NCBI RefSeq assembly: GCF_001426375.1
Contig: NZ_LMEO01000004.1
Coordinates: forward strand, 102,742 to 166,741
Source: Paenibacillus sp. Root444D2
Lineage (GTDB): Bacteria; Bacillota; Bacilli; Paenibacillales; NBRC-103111
Length of the DNA stretch: 64,000 nucleotides
Direction: 5' to 3'
Shown here: piece by piece, positions 38,248-47,350 of the stretch
Numbering within the stretch: the stretch's first letter is position 1
Layout: every line of letters begins with the position of its first letter
The notes under the pieces: generated by a model
The model's input: only the letters and a program-made list of their open reading frames with translations
Databases searched by the model: none
What the model was told of the DNA's origin: nothing
Position numbers and translations under genes: made by a program

Positions 38248-40036
38248 GCGGACTCTCCTCCTTCTTAGGCCATTCTATGATGATCGTTGTCCCTTCACCC
38301 TGGTTGGATTCCACCGTTAACCCATACTGCAGGCCAAAATGCAATTTGAATTTCTGATCGGCATTTTGCACACCCAGACCTCCCCTGCCCTTACGACTCG
38401 TATCGCTTGGCCGAAGCAGCCGCTTCAGTTTATCCGCTGGAATACCCGCTCCATTATCGGAAAGTGTGAGCAGCAAATGATTGCCTTCATCCCGAATGGA
38501 TAAGCGGATTACGCCCTTGCCGTCCTCGAAGGCGTGGAAGAAAATATTCTCGAACAAAGGCTGCAGTGTCATGCGGGGAATCAGATAACGCTTGAGCAGT
38601 TCATCGCATGCCAGTTCATACTTGAAAACGGGGCCATATCGGACCTCTTGGATTTTCAGAAAATGCTCAATCATCCGCAGCTCTCGACCAAGAGGTATCA
38701 GCTCCTGCGAGATATCCAGATTGCCTTCGAGTACCATCGTGAGATGGTACAGCATTTGGCGGATATCCTCCGCTCCTTGAAGCCTAGCTTTCCATTGGAT
38801 GGAGTTAAGTGTATTGAAGAGCAGATGCGGGTTGATCTGATAATGAAAGGCCTTCAGCTCCGCTTCCTTCTTGAGCCGCTCGCTCCGTTCAACCTCGCCA
38901 ATCAAAGTCTGAATGCCGCCCACCATATTGTTAAAACTTGTATCCAAAATGCCCAGCTCATCCTTGGCTTCGACCTGAGTCCTCGTATGCAGCTTACCGA
39001 AGCTGACCTTCTGCATCGCGTCCTTAAGACGGCGAATCCGTGCGGTGAATCGGGAGGAGAAGAGGTACGCAAGCCCAAAAGCTAGGAGACATGAAGCTAC
39101 AGCAACCATAATCGTATTCGATCTTATAATGCTGGAGGAGCGATAAAACGACTGGGAAGGCAGCCTCGCCTCAATCGTCCAATGATTAGCTGCAAGTGTT
39201 TTGTTCCAAACGATATCACTGGTTTGCGAAGTGAAGGCAGCTGCTGTCTCATATATAATTCGTCCCTGCGGATCTGCTATTCTGAGATGAGCCTTGGTAT
39301 CGTTCTCGAACAACTTGAACATATGAAGCAGATCTTCCGCATTCTCCTCGATAAGAATCTTGCTGCCCCGCAGCGCACCGTATGGATTGTTAATCGGGAC
39401 AGCTAAGCCCAGCACGGGCATCCCGGAATCTTCGGTTTCTTTCATCCCATGATTCTGAGTATAGAAACCCAGCCAGTACTTCCCTTCATTAGCATCCGAC
39501 ATGGATTGCCAAGCCGGAATACGGCTGAGCTTCGACACATCGAGATTATTTTCTCCATAATAGTAACCGGAACTGGTAATAATGTAGATGCCTGTCGTTC
39601 GGTCGGTTTTAAGCGCTTTCAGAAGAACTTCAAAATCATCCTTATCCATAATCTCTTTATAAGTCGTCGGAACCTGGTTCCCTAGATCAACCCTTGCAGG
39701 ATCAAGTAAATAGGAATAAACCGTCTCCGTCGTCTGGTTCATCCGATTCAAATAAGAACTCATCTGCTGCTCCAACTGTGCCACAGCGTTCTCCCCATAT
39801 TTGCCAAACTGAGAATTAATGACCTTCGCGGACTGGTAATAAGACAAGGCCCCAAGCGAGAGCAGCGGAATTATCGTTACAATGAGAAAACAGAAGAGCA
39901 GCTTCGTGCGAATGCTCCTATAAGAGCCAGACAAAAGGCGGATATTGAGTCGCTTAAGCAAATAATCTTTGATGATCGCACCCTCCCCTTGAGCTTTCTC
40001 TATAAAATCATACATTTGAAGTGTAGCATGGAACAC
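38225..40036 (-). CDS. YesM-type membrane sensor histidine kinase
   Basis: About 603 residues: TM1 around 45-65, an extracellular Cache-like region, TM2 around 305-325, HAMP, His_kinase domain with His404 in INPHLLFNTLNSI, and a GHKL ATPase with LSDNGAGIP. It pairs with the response regulator that overlaps its 3' end. Start uncertain: ATG 40036 and ATG 40015 both lack a clear ribosome binding site, and an AAGGGGAGGG inside the frame is not followed by an in-frame start at proper distance. Thus the N-terminal ~25 residues are provisional. Confidence 0.9.
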   Translation of the reverse strand: MFHATLQMYDFIEKAQGEGAIIKDYLLKRLNIRLLSGSYRSIRTKLLFCFLIVTIIPLLSLGALSYYQSAKVINSQFGKYGENAVAQLEQQMSSYLNRMNQTTETVYSYLLDPARVDLGNQVPTTYKEIMDKDDFEVLLKALKTDRTTGIYIITSSGYYYGENNLDVSKLSRIPAWQSMSDANEGKYWLGFYTQNHGMKETEDSGMPVLGLAVPINNPYGALRGSKILIEENAEDLLHMFKLFENDTKAHLRIADPQGRIIYETAAAFTSQTSDIVWNKTLAANHWTIEARLPSQSFYRSSSIIRSNTIMVAVASCLLAFGLAYLFSSRFTARIRRLKDAMQKVSFGKLHTRTQVEAKDELGILDTSFNNMVGGIQTLIGEVERSERLKKEAELKAFHYQINPHLLFNTLNSIQWKARLQGAEDIRQMLYHLTMVLEGNLDISQELIPLGRELRMIEHFLKIQEVRYGPVFKYELACDELLKRYLIPRMTLQPLFENIFFHAFEDGKGVIRLSIRDEGNHLLLTLSDNGAGIPADKLKRLLRPSDTSRKGRGGLGVQNADQKFKLHFGLQYGLTVESNQGEGTTIIIEWPKKEESPHGNYQEH

Positions 40037-40131
40037 TTTCAGCGAACAATGTATCTTCCATCCATGAGAGAGTCCCTGACGGCATTGGCTTCACCATTCC
40101 ATTATGAGATCCGATCCCCGAAACGGGAAAA

Positions 40132-40169
40132 GCACCACCCCTCTGCTAATTTATAGCAGGGAGAAGTGC
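40132..40169 (-). terminator. intrinsic terminator after GH63-like gene
   Basis: On the minus strand a long stem closes with GCAC/GTGC around CCCTGCT/AGCAGAGGGG and is followed by TTTTCC. It begins 10 nt after the GH63-like stop and separates that gene from the kinase gene. Confidence 0.7.
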
Positions 40170-40178
40170 AGATTTTAT

Positions 40179-41882
40179 TTAGGTTGTGTATTCATTACCT
40201 AGCATCAAGAACACACTCGATGTCCATGTAAAGGCACGATCACGCAAGCCTTGTCCCGTAATCGCGTCAAAATTCTCGGCCATTCCGCTGTGATCCAACA
40301 TGGTGCAGAATCGGCGCGCTACCTCTTCTGCCAACTCACGGTCACCAGCCGCGGTTACTCCTTCCACGAGAAGCATGGTCGAAGGAGCCCAGATCGGACC
40401 TCGCCAATAGCCGTCCGGATTGTAGAAAGGACTTTTCACGCTCTCTGTCGCCCAACCATTAGTGGTTAAGAAACGCTCTTCATCCCTTAGCCCCTTCAGC
40501 AAAGCTGTGCGGATCGGCTCTGGAAGACGTTTGCCCAGAAGGATTGGAACGAACAAAAGGAGACTGTCCCCTTCGGATAACTCATGCGTGCCGGAGCGGC
40601 AGGCTGTGAAGCGGCCATCTTTCCAGAAATGACTGATCATCTTCTCAAGTGTGCCCTCAGCAAGCCGCCGCCATTCTTTGGCATCTGCCGAATGCCCGAG
40701 CAGTCCCGCAATCTCAGCGAGCAGTTCTGCTTGAAGAATGAGAAAGGCCGCTAAATCTGGGCTTTCTACTGGAATGCCATTATTGAAGGCTGTGCTGTTA
40801 TCCCAGCCAGAGTCATTGCCGTGATTGTATTGCGGAATCCCGTCTCCATCGCCGTCGCGATATCGGAACCACCATTTCGTCCATTTGGAGAGTGGTCCGT
40901 AGACCTCCCGAAGCTGCGCATCCTTAATATAGTCCGTTCTGGCCATCATCCAAGAAAGCGTCCAACCATGTATCGGCGGCTTGTTGCAGTTCCAGAGCTC
41001 ATACTTATTATTGATGAAATCAGGAATCAAACCGCTCTCATCCTGGCGGTCAAAGAAAATCATAAATTGATCCCACGCCAGTTTCGGATCATGGCGAATA
41101 AGCGCCATCGCATTGAAACAGTGATCCCAGCTCCAAATATTCGTCATCCAGTTCTTCGACATATACATCGCCGGTCTGGTCAGGCACCCCTCATCTGGAA
41201 CGAGGCAGGACCACGTAATATAAGCCGCAAGTTCCCGACTTTCCTGCCAGCGTTCTGGCAGAGGCAGAGTGCGATCAAGCCATAGGTTAAACTCTTCCTT
41301 GACTTGTTTCACAGCATCATCGAAGGATTCCCAAGCAGCGCGCGGCTCCCACACAGTGTGGAATTCTTCTACAGCAAACTCGGATATACCCGATTTGCGA
41401 TCAGGTAAGAAATCTGCGATTACATAGGAGCTTTTGATTTTGTCCCATGGCACTTCCATCTTCAAGTCGCCAACCAGCGCGGTCAGCATGAACCTGCATT
41501 CATGGGTAAAGCTGTTTACTTCCCAGCTGCTGGAGGCTGCTTGATAAGCGTAATCGTAAGCAGCCGTGCGGAAGGTTAAGCGGATTCCACAACCTTTCGT
41601 GCGAATTCGAAATGTTCGGCGATCGGAGATACAAATTTCAGCCGTTAAGCCTGCCGTCGATTCAAGCCGGATCAGCTCCGGGCAAGCTATTGCCTGGAAT
41701 GACACGGATTGACCGTTTTCATCCAACATATCCATATGAAACGCCTCGCCAAATTTATCGTCGCCGCCACGAACGGTACGCAGATACAAGCCTTGTTGTC
41801 TATCTTGAGCTTCAGGCAGAATCGAGATCGCTAGAAAGGATTCTCTCCGGCTGAAAGGAACAACGTTCAGGTCAAAGTTCAT
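40179..41882 (-). CDS. GH63/mannosylglycerate hydrolase-like glycoside hydrolase
   Basis: A 567-residue cytoplasmic protein with an N-terminal beta-sandwich (about 1-200) and a C-terminal (alpha/alpha)6 barrel. Motifs typical of the GH63/trehalase-like clan are WSWDHCFNAMAL, GNDSGWDNS (likely acid Asp), YWRGPIWAPS and ENFDAITG (likely base Glu). The family hydrolyses alpha-linked glucosides or mannosyl/glucosyl-glycerates; substrate not determinable. AAGGAG lies 9 nt before ATG 41882. It has its own cre site upstream and terminator downstream, so it is a separate catabolite-controlled unit next to the beta-galactosidase locus. Confidence 0.82.
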   Translation of the reverse strand: MNFDLNVVPFSRRESFLAISILPEAQDRQQGLYLRTVRGGDDKFGEAFHMDMLDENGQSVSFQAIACPELIRLESTAGLTAEICISDRRTFRIRTKGCGIRLTFRTAAYDYAYQAASSSWEVNSFTHECRFMLTALVGDLKMEVPWDKIKSSYVIADFLPDRKSGISEFAVEEFHTVWEPRAAWESFDDAVKQVKEEFNLWLDRTLPLPERWQESRELAAYITWSCLVPDEGCLTRPAMYMSKNWMTNIWSWDHCFNAMALIRHDPKLAWDQFMIFFDRQDESGLIPDFINNKYELWNCNKPPIHGWTLSWMMARTDYIKDAQLREVYGPLSKWTKWWFRYRDGDGDGIPQYNHGNDSGWDNSTAFNNGIPVESPDLAAFLILQAELLAEIAGLLGHSADAKEWRRLAEGTLEKMISHFWKDGRFTACRSGTHELSEGDSLLLFVPILLGKRLPEPIRTALLKGLRDEERFLTTNGWATESVKSPFYNPDGYWRGPIWAPSTMLLVEGVTAAGDRELAEEVARRFCTMLDHSGMAENFDAITGQGLRDRAFTWTSSVFLMLGNEYTT

Positions 41883-41905
41883 GATTCATTCTCCTTTACG
41901 AAAAC

Positions 41906-41920
41906 AGTATGCGCTTTCAT
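41906..41920 (-). promoter_or_regulatory. cre site in the leader of the GH63-like gene
   Basis: Minus-strand ATGAAAGCGCATACT fits every position of WTGNAANCGNWNNCW. It lies 24 nt upstream of the start codon, just after a possible -10 TACAAT. Binding of CcpA here would block transcription. Confidence 0.7.
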
Positions 41921-42049
41921 TGTACCGAAAGGAGGTCTGGGGAAGAACCGACAGTTGTTTGTGATGGGTAGGTAATTTGTTGCGTGTTGATGGTTGCGAT
42001 GGGGCGAGGGGGAATTTTGTTCGACGTGATTAGTCTTAATGTTCGACAA

Positions 42050-42076
42050 TTAAAAAACCTCCCATCGTGGGAGGTT
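42050..42076 (-). terminator. intrinsic terminator of the DUF4386 operon
   Basis: AACCTCCCA and TGGGAGGTT form a 9-bp stem with a 3-nt loop. On the minus strand it ends in TTTTTT, 68 nt after the DUF4386 stop. Confidence 0.85.
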
Positions 42077-42143
42077 GATTTTGTGAATATCGCTTTAAGA
42101 TTATGACCATAACCAATAGGTATCCTTCTTGTTTGGATGGCTA

Positions 42144-42866
42144 TTACTTCTGTTGAACCTTTACACCTTTAATCAGAAGCCAGAAAGCTAATGACAGCTC
42201 TCCAATCACACCAGGTACGGCTACAATCAGTTGGAATATCGTTTTGTAGTCGGCGTAGTTGGGTAGAAGAAAATGTGCAATACTATCTATAACATATCCG
42301 GCAGATGCAAGGATCAAGAAGATCCCAATTATTCTTGGTATATAGCCTCCTGACTTGATGATTAAATAACCAATGACCAACAAATGAAATCCAAAGAATA
42401 CCAATCCAATCAGCCATCCATTTTTAAATGCATCGATCAGCAGCATCACCTGAGCGTATAACTTTAACTGATCTGTTGTGAATACCGTGAAGTAATTAGC
42501 ACCACTTAGAAGTGGTAAAACATTCAACAAATTAGACAAGGCGACTCCAAAAATGGCGGTATATACCAACCTAAACCATGCCGCGAGCATGGCAAGATTC
42601 TTATTAACGGGTTTGAGCAGAGCATACAATGCCCAAGCTACCAGCACATCAAGAATAAGCACGATGACAAAGCTGATAAATCCACTCCGAAATAACATCT
42701 CATTGGCTATGATATTATTAGCAGTAGCTGCTGCATCATCCGGTATAATAAGACCCTCAAGAACAGAAAAATTTGAAAACATAGCAAGTATAGCCATAAG
42801 TAGAAGCCCGAACCCAGCGACTCTAGCATAAAAAAGCGGTGAAGCTTCGGTGTTACGGTTTGTCAT
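42144..42866 (-). CDS. DUF4386 family integral membrane protein
   Basis: A 240-residue protein with about six hydrophobic helices, matching DUF4386 (start SPLFYARVAGFGLLLMAILAMF, internal FHLLVIGYLIIKSGGYIPRIIGI). Function of the family unknown. AGGAGGGG precedes ATG 42866. It is the last gene of an operon with the XRE regulator (12 nt upstream) and a second membrane protein, all expressed from the promoter at 43597-43625. Confidence 0.88.
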   Translation of the reverse strand: MTNRNTEASPLFYARVAGFGLLLMAILAMFSNFSVLEGLIIPDDAAATANNIIANEMLFRSGFISFVIVLILDVLVAWALYALLKPVNKNLAMLAAWFRLVYTAIFGVALSNLLNVLPLLSGANYFTVFTTDQLKLYAQVMLLIDAFKNGWLIGLVFFGFHLLVIGYLIIKSGGYIPRIIGIFLILASAGYVIDSIAHFLLPNYADYKTIFQLIVAVPGVIGELSLAFWLLIKGVKVQQK

Positions 42867-42878
42867 TTCTAACCCCTC

Positions 42879-43094
42879 CTAATTTTCCTCAAAAGAGAAC
42901 ACTTCTTCCAACGTTAAGCTGAAGACGCGGGCAATACGAAAAGCCAATTCTAGGGAAGGGGAGTAATTCCCTTTCTCAATTGCAACAATCGTCTGTCGTG
43001 TCACCCCTGCTTTATCCGCTAATTGTTGTTGGGTCATTTCATCATGATTAAAGCGTAAAGTTCGAATCTTGTTGCTAATATGTGCTTTGCCCAT
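42879..43094 (-). CDS. small XRE-family transcriptional regulator
   Basis: A 71-residue single-domain HTH_3 protein: NKIRTLRFNHDEMTQQQLAD, then AGVTRQTIVAIEKGNYSPSL. Start ATG 43094 has AGGAG 7 nt upstream. The longer reading to 43139 overlaps the upstream gene and lacks such a site. It starts 1 nt after the upstream stop codon, and probably binds the two GTAAA-N6-TTKAC operators in the operon promoter (autorepression; inferred). Confidence 0.92.
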   Translation of the reverse strand: MGKAHISNKIRTLRFNHDEMTQQQLADKAGVTRQTIVAIEKGNYSPSLELAFRIARVFSLTLEEVFSFEEN

Positions 43095-43095
43095 C

Positions 43096-43542
43096 TTAGA
43101 CTCCTCTCCGATAGAGATACAACTGTGTGATGATTCCAATCACCTCTGACAATAACCCTGAACTAATCAGTATGATGAACATAAAATAAGGTGGTTGATC
43201 CATGACCAACGGTATCATGGATAGAAGAAAACCTATGATAAATACATAATGAGAATTTCTTGTGGATTTCAATTCAATTAATTTGTCCAACTCATCTGTA
43301 ACTCGAGGTTCTTTCTCATTCGTTGCTATGGTATTGATCATACTGAAAACGATATGAATGATGATTTTTGCTATAATCGACACCGGGATTAAGATTAAGA
43401 TGAAGGCTCCCCAGAAGCTAAATGCATTCGAGGTATGGAAGCTCCCTTCTTGGTACTTTTGATACACATACATGCTATAAATAGAAAAAATGAGTAAGGT
43501 GGTAAACAAAGATACGATGTTTTTCTTTTCTTGAAAGGACAT
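43096..43542 (-). CDS. small integral membrane protein of XRE-linked operon
   Basis: A 148-residue protein with four predicted membrane helices in two pairs, split by a charged loop containing VTDELDKLIELKSTRN. The loop and topology resemble DUF2178-type proteins often paired with a small XRE regulator, but I cannot assign the family firmly. Start ATG 43542 has GGAGAGG 5 nt upstream. First gene of the operon. Confidence 0.78.
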   Translation of the reverse strand: MSFQEKKNIVSLFTTLLIFSIYSMYVYQKYQEGSFHTSNAFSFWGAFILILIPVSIIAKIIIHIVFSMINTIATNEKEPRVTDELDKLIELKSTRNSHYVFIIGFLLSMIPLVMDQPPYFMFIILISSGLLSEVIGIITQLYLYRRGV

Positions 43543-43578
43543 ATTCACCTCTCCTATTTTGTTAATATTTATAAAAAA

Positions 43579-43636
43579 GTAAAGTATTATTTACACATCA
43601 TATTATCAACCATACATTATGTCAAGTATTCTTTAC
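43579..43636 (-). promoter_or_regulatory. promoter with two flanking operators for the XRE operon
   Basis: -35 TTGACA (43620-43625), 17-bp spacer, -10 TATGAT (43597-43602) on the minus strand. GTAAAGAATACTTGAC (43621-43636) covers the -35, and GTAAATAATACTTTAC (43579-43594) lies just downstream of the -10. They differ at two bases, and their centres are 42 bp apart, four helical turns. Confidence 0.82.
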
Positions 43637-43717
43637 ATTAATGGAAGAGAGGCTGTGCAAAAAGTAGTCGAAGATAACTGAGAGATATACTGTGCGACAA
43701 TTTGGGACAGTCTCTAC

Positions 43718-43759
43718 GCAAAAAGAGCAAAGGCAGTTTATAGCCCTTGCTCTTTTTGC
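43718..43759. terminator. intrinsic terminator of the lysine permease gene
   Basis: GCAAAAAGAGCAA pairs with TTGCTCTTTTTGC around an internal GGC/GCC. It starts 3 nt after the lysP stop codon; T-runs on both strands suggest bidirectional action. Confidence 0.8.
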
Positions 43760-43761
43760 AA

Positions 43762-45195
43762 TTAATCTACTGTAGAATCCAAATTGCATTCTTCCAGTTT
43801 TAACACTTTTGTTTTGTATTTCCACTTGTAGCCCAACCACAACACCAAGAAAAATGGAATTCCAATATAGGAAGCGAGTAAGAACATCCAGTCCACCTGA
43901 CCGTCTGAAAACGCGCTAATGCTTTGGCCAATGATGACAATCATACACATTACACCTGCCAAAATCGGCCCGAATGGGAACCACATGGAGCGGTATGGAA
44001 GATCAGCTACTTTGTGCCCTTGTGCAACGTAAGCTTTACGGAAACGATAATGGCTAATTGCAATACCAAGCCATGCGATGAATCCAGACATACCTGATGC
44101 ATTCAATAGCCAAATGTACACTTTACCATCACCAAAGAAAGAGGCCAGGAACGCGAGCATTCCGATTGCAGCTGTCGCGAGCAGGGCGTAAACTGGAATC
44201 CCGCTTTTATTTAATTTCGTGAACAATTTAGGCGCTTTACCTTCTTTCGCCAATACCCACAGCATGCGTGTGGAAGCGTACATCCCTGAATTACCCGCGG
44301 ATAAAACCGAGCTTAGAATAACGGCATTCATCACAGAAGCTGCTATGCTTAAGCCTGCTTTTTCGAAAATAATCGTAAACGGACTTGCGGCTACGCTGTC
44401 GCTAGAGAGTGTATCTGTGGAATACGGAATCAGCATGCCAACGACGAAAATCGCCAAGATGTAAAACAATAGAATTCTCCAGAACACACTGCGGATCGCG
44501 CGAGGTACGCTCTTCCGAGGATTCTCGGACTCTCCTGCTGCAACACCGACGAGTTCTGTTCCTTGAAAGGAGAAGCCGGCAGCCATACAAACCCCAAGTA
44601 CGGCAAGCAAGCCGCCCGAAATCGGCGCGTCACCCGCTGTAAAATTACTGAATCCAATCGCTTCTCCGCCCCAGATGCCGACGATCATTAGCAAGCCGAT
44701 ACCGATAAACACAGTAATTGTTACAATTTTTATCATTGCGAACCAATATTCCGACTCGCCATAGCTTTTAACAGACAATAAATTAAGACCAACCATCAAG
44801 GCAAGGAATAAAGTACTCCATAAGAACGAGGGGCTGTCAGGCAGCCAGAACTTAATAATTAATGTCGCTGCGGACAATTCTGCCGCGATTGTAATTGCCC
44901 AGTTGTACCAATAATTCCACCCTAGCGCGAAGCCAAAGGATGGATCTACGAATTTCGTTGCGTAGGTACTGAAGGTTCCAGATACCGGCATATAGGTCGC
45001 CATTTCTCCCAAGCTTGTTACCAAAAAGTAAACCATTATTCCAATGATGAAGTATGCTAACAGCGCGCCGCCTGGTCCTGCCGTATGTATCGCCCCGCCG
45101 CTGGCTAGGAACAACCCTGTTCCAATCGATCCACCGAGTGAAATCATCGTCATGTGGCGCGACTTTAGACCTCTACGTAACTTGTTCTCTTTCAA
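43762..45195 (-). CDS. lysP: LysP-type lysine permease (APC superfamily)
   Basis: A 477-residue, 12-helix amino acid:proton symporter. Long stretches coincide with E. coli LysP, for example SLGGSIGTGLFLASG, SLGEMATYMPVSG, FGFALGWNYWYNWA, GFSFQGTELVG and IAWLGIAISHYRF. The transcript leader contains a lysine riboswitch, which independently points to lysine. Start is TTG 45195 with AAAAGGGAG 10 nt upstream; the only nearby ATG is followed by TAA. A monocistronic unit with promoter at 45548-45576 and terminator at 43718-43759. Confidence 0.93.
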   Translation of the reverse strand: MKENKLRRGLKSRHMTMISLGGSIGTGLFLASGGAIHTAGPGGALLAYFIIGIMVYFLVTSLGEMATYMPVSGTFSTYATKFVDPSFGFALGWNYWYNWAITIAAELSAATLIIKFWLPDSPSFLWSTLFLALMVGLNLLSVKSYGESEYWFAMIKIVTITVFIGIGLLMIVGIWGGEAIGFSNFTAGDAPISGGLLAVLGVCMAAGFSFQGTELVGVAAGESENPRKSVPRAIRSVFWRILLFYILAIFVVGMLIPYSTDTLSSDSVAASPFTIIFEKAGLSIAASVMNAVILSSVLSAGNSGMYASTRMLWVLAKEGKAPKLFTKLNKSGIPVYALLATAAIGMLAFLASFFGDGKVYIWLLNASGMSGFIAWLGIAISHYRFRKAYVAQGHKVADLPYRSMWFPFGPILAGVMCMIVIIGQSISAFSDGQVDWMFLLASYIGIPFFLVLWLGYKWKYKTKVLKLEECNLDSTVD

Positions 45196-45254
45196 TTTCT
45201 GTACGCTCCCTTTTACATGTTTCCATTAGTTTTCATTAAATAGAAGGCTAACAA

Positions 45255-45515
45255 CGCAAAAAAGCCGCCTCTCTTCATAAATAAAGTTAGGCCGCTTCTA
45301 CTCCCTCGTTTATCCTGTTTCAAGATAGCACAACACACTGTTTTGGATTCAACAGTATGACAGTTCCGCTCCTTTCGGAAACGGCCCCAGCCGAGCGCGG
45401 TCAGTATACCGTGCGGCTTCGGCAATGTTGCCTTTTCATCGGAATCAACAGTCTTTACTGGACTTCCTCCGACGTACTCTTCAACATCGCGACCTCTACC
45501 TCATCTAGGTTGATG
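45255..45515 (-). ncRNA. lysine riboswitch (L box) with expression-platform terminator
   Basis: Minus-strand reading shows the L-box core in order: GAGGTAGAGGTCGCGA then GAAGAGTA (about 45500-45475), GGAGGAAGTCC, GGCAACATTGCCGAAGC (about 45435-45418), GGCTGGGGCCG and GGAACTGTC (about 45358). A hairpin follows, GCGGCC...GGCGGC with one mismatch, ending in TTTTTT (45255-45300). Lysine binding is expected to favour this terminator and switch the permease off. Confidence 0.9.
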
Positions 45516-45547
45516 AGGGTTCATATTTAGTTTTCATAACTTTTACT

Positions 45548-45576
45548 ATTTTAATTAGCTTCAGGTTATTAATCAA
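45548..45576 (-). promoter_or_regulatory. promoter of the lysine riboswitch-lysP unit
   Basis: Minus strand TTGATT (45571-45576), 17-bp spacer, TAAAAT (45548-45553), placing the start about 25 nt before the L-box aptamer. Confidence 0.6.
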
Positions 45577-45703
45577 TAGATATTTATTCCAATTTGAATG
45601 GGATAGCTCTTGACATTTATATTGTGTTTTACTGTCACGTGCTTCATATTTATATGGATAAGCCTTTATTTCAAATTAAATCGACTGGTTGAGGTGAACT
45701 GCT

Positions 45704-46387
45704 ATGAAAGAGCAAAAAATACATACGTATGAAGAGGCCGTTCAACTAATTCATGAAGTCGGTATTCTACCTTTAGCTCCCTTAATTCCAGATCACCCGT
45801 CACTCTATCAGGTCACTCACGGTGAGCCGTGGTTAACTGGCACTGATTTAGTTCCTTGGGTGTGGCGGGCACGGTTTCCGAGCGACGGTACGGCTGCCTA
45901 TGGCAAATTCCTAAAAAAAAAATCAGTTTTCATTTCACGTGAACTGTTTCCATGGATCAAAGCCATATTAGGAAGCCCTCAACCCATTGAAGATCGATAT
46001 AAGCACGGCCTTGTCTCAAAAACTTCTGTAGAGCTTCTCCAGCAAATCAAAGAAGACGAAGGGATTGAAACAAGGTCGTTAAGATTTAAATCGGGCATGA
46101 ACGCCAAAGAAATGAAAAAAACCTTTGGACAAGGTTTATTGGATTTACAAGGCACCTTGGATATCGTCATTTCCGGTGTCAAAGAAAGCAGAATTTCGTT
46201 AGATGAGAAAAGCGCATGGCAAAGCACTTCATTCGAAACAGCGGATCATTGGATGGAGAGCGTTGGATTGCACGAATTCGATGTTGACTTGAAAATTGCC
46301 AAAGAAGAATTGAACGCTCGGTTAAAAAGCAGTAGTAGTCCCGATGCAATGAAATTTTTCTCTAAACTGTTTCAGTTCGAAGCCTGA
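45704..46387 (+). CDS. AlkZ-related protein, function unknown
   Basis: A 227-residue soluble protein. The pattern TYEEAVQLIHEVGILPL at the start, PWVWRARFPSDGTAAYGKFLKKKS in the first third (shown here in part: PWVWRARF, AYGKFLKKK) and TFGQGLLDLQGTLDIVISG later resembles small AlkZ-related winged-helix proteins of Bacillota. Characterised AlkZ/YcaQ proteins are glycosylases that unhook DNA crosslinks, but the QxD/QxQ catalytic motif is not evident here, so no enzymatic role is claimed. GAGGTGA lies upstream of ATG 45704. Monocistronic, divergent from lysP. Confidence 0.65.
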   Translation: MKEQKIHTYEEAVQLIHEVGILPLAPLIPDHPSLYQVTHGEPWLTGTDLVPWVWRARFPSDGTAAYGKFLKKKSVFISRELFPWIKAILGSPQPIEDRYKHGLVSKTSVELLQQIKEDEGIETRSLRFKSGMNAKEMKKTFGQGLLDLQGTLDIVISGVKESRISLDEKSAWQSTSFETADHWMESVGLHEFDVDLKIAKEELNARLKSSSSPDAMKFFSKLFQFEA

Positions 46388-46414
46388 CCTTACGTTAACC
46401 TGTTAAATGATAAA

Positions 46415-47182
46415 TCAATTAAATAATATCGATGTATCCTGAGACTCATAAATTTGAGCCGCGCAATGATCCAATAAGTTATTAACCTTTCGATATAGCG
46501 CACCTCCAATACTTAACCGTTTGACTCCAAGCTCCTTGAGCTTATTGCAATTAGTAAGTCCCGGCAAAGACATAATATTTAGTGGGGCACTTATTTGTGA
46601 TAGGATTGCTCTAATTTCATCATCTTCTTTCAATCCAGGAACAAAAATACCGCTTGCCCCGCTTTCGATATAGGCTTTTGCTCTGTAAATCGTTTCATTT
46701 AGAGGATCTTGATTTTGTAAATAAGTATCCGTCCTCGCGTTTATATAAAAACCTTGATACCCATTCTTCTCTAATGCGGTTCTAATTTTCGATAAAAGAT
46801 TGCATTGTTGGTCCAATGGTTTGAGACCCGCTTGGTTCTTGAGCGAATCCTCTATATTGATTCCTGAAGCACCTAAATCTGCAAGTTTCATCACATTATC
46901 GACGATCGTTTGATCATCTTCTCCATAACCTGACTCAATATCTGCAGTAACAGGTATTTTCACATGATCTACGATCATTCTCACAACGTTAAGCTGAATG
47001 GCAAATTCAATCATTTCGCCGTCTGAATATCCTAAGCTTTGCGCTACTCCCCAACTCGTAGTACCGATGGCTTTAAATCCGGCTTTCTCAAGTGACAGAG
47101 CGGATACCAAGTCCCAGGCGTTCCCCAGCAATAAAACTTCATTGGATACATGCAGCGCGTTAAACTCCTGAATTTTATTCAT
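46415..47182 (-). CDS. isocitrate lyase / PEP mutase family protein
   Basis: A 255-residue TIM-barrel protein of the PEP mutase/isocitrate lyase superfamily: LLGNAWDLVSALSLEKAGF, the metal-binding DIESGYG, GINIEDS, INARTDTYL and a C-terminal RLSIGGALYR. The KKCGH-type loop of isocitrate lyase is missing, so the enzyme is not classical isocitrate lyase. Carbon-carbon bond lysis of an alpha-hydroxy or oxaloacetate-like acid is the usual family chemistry; the substrate is unknown. Monocistronic, with AAGGGGGA before ATG 47182. Confidence 0.88.
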   Translation of the reverse strand: MNKIQEFNALHVSNEVLLLGNAWDLVSALSLEKAGFKAIGTTSWGVAQSLGYSDGEMIEFAIQLNVVRMIVDHVKIPVTADIESGYGEDDQTIVDNVMKLADLGASGINIEDSLKNQAGLKPLDQQCNLLSKIRTALEKNGYQGFYINARTDTYLQNQDPLNETIYRAKAYIESGASGIFVPGLKEDDEIRAILSQISAPLNIMSLPGLTNCNKLKELGVKRLSIGGALYRKVNNLLDHCAAQIYESQDTSILFN

Positions 47183-47299
47183 GTTAGCTCATCCCCCTTA
47201 CTTATGATTCTCTACTAATAGTGCAGTGAACATTTATAAAATGGAAGCTAGGAATTGATTTTAATTAAAATATCCCGTTCTATTATATGGGAGAGGAGA

Positions 47300-47336
47300 G
47301 GCACCCCAACTCATCTCGTAGATGAGTTGGGGTGCC
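47300..47336. terminator. perfect 17-bp hairpin downstream of the large exported protein gene
   Basis: GGCACCCCAACTCATCT-CGT-AGATGAGTTGGGGTGCC, 3-nt loop. It lies 15 nt after the stop at 47351 on the minus strand. There is no T-run on either side, so it may protect the 3' end rather than stop transcription by itself. Confidence 0.65.
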
Positions 47337-47350
47337 CCTTCAAAACTTAA

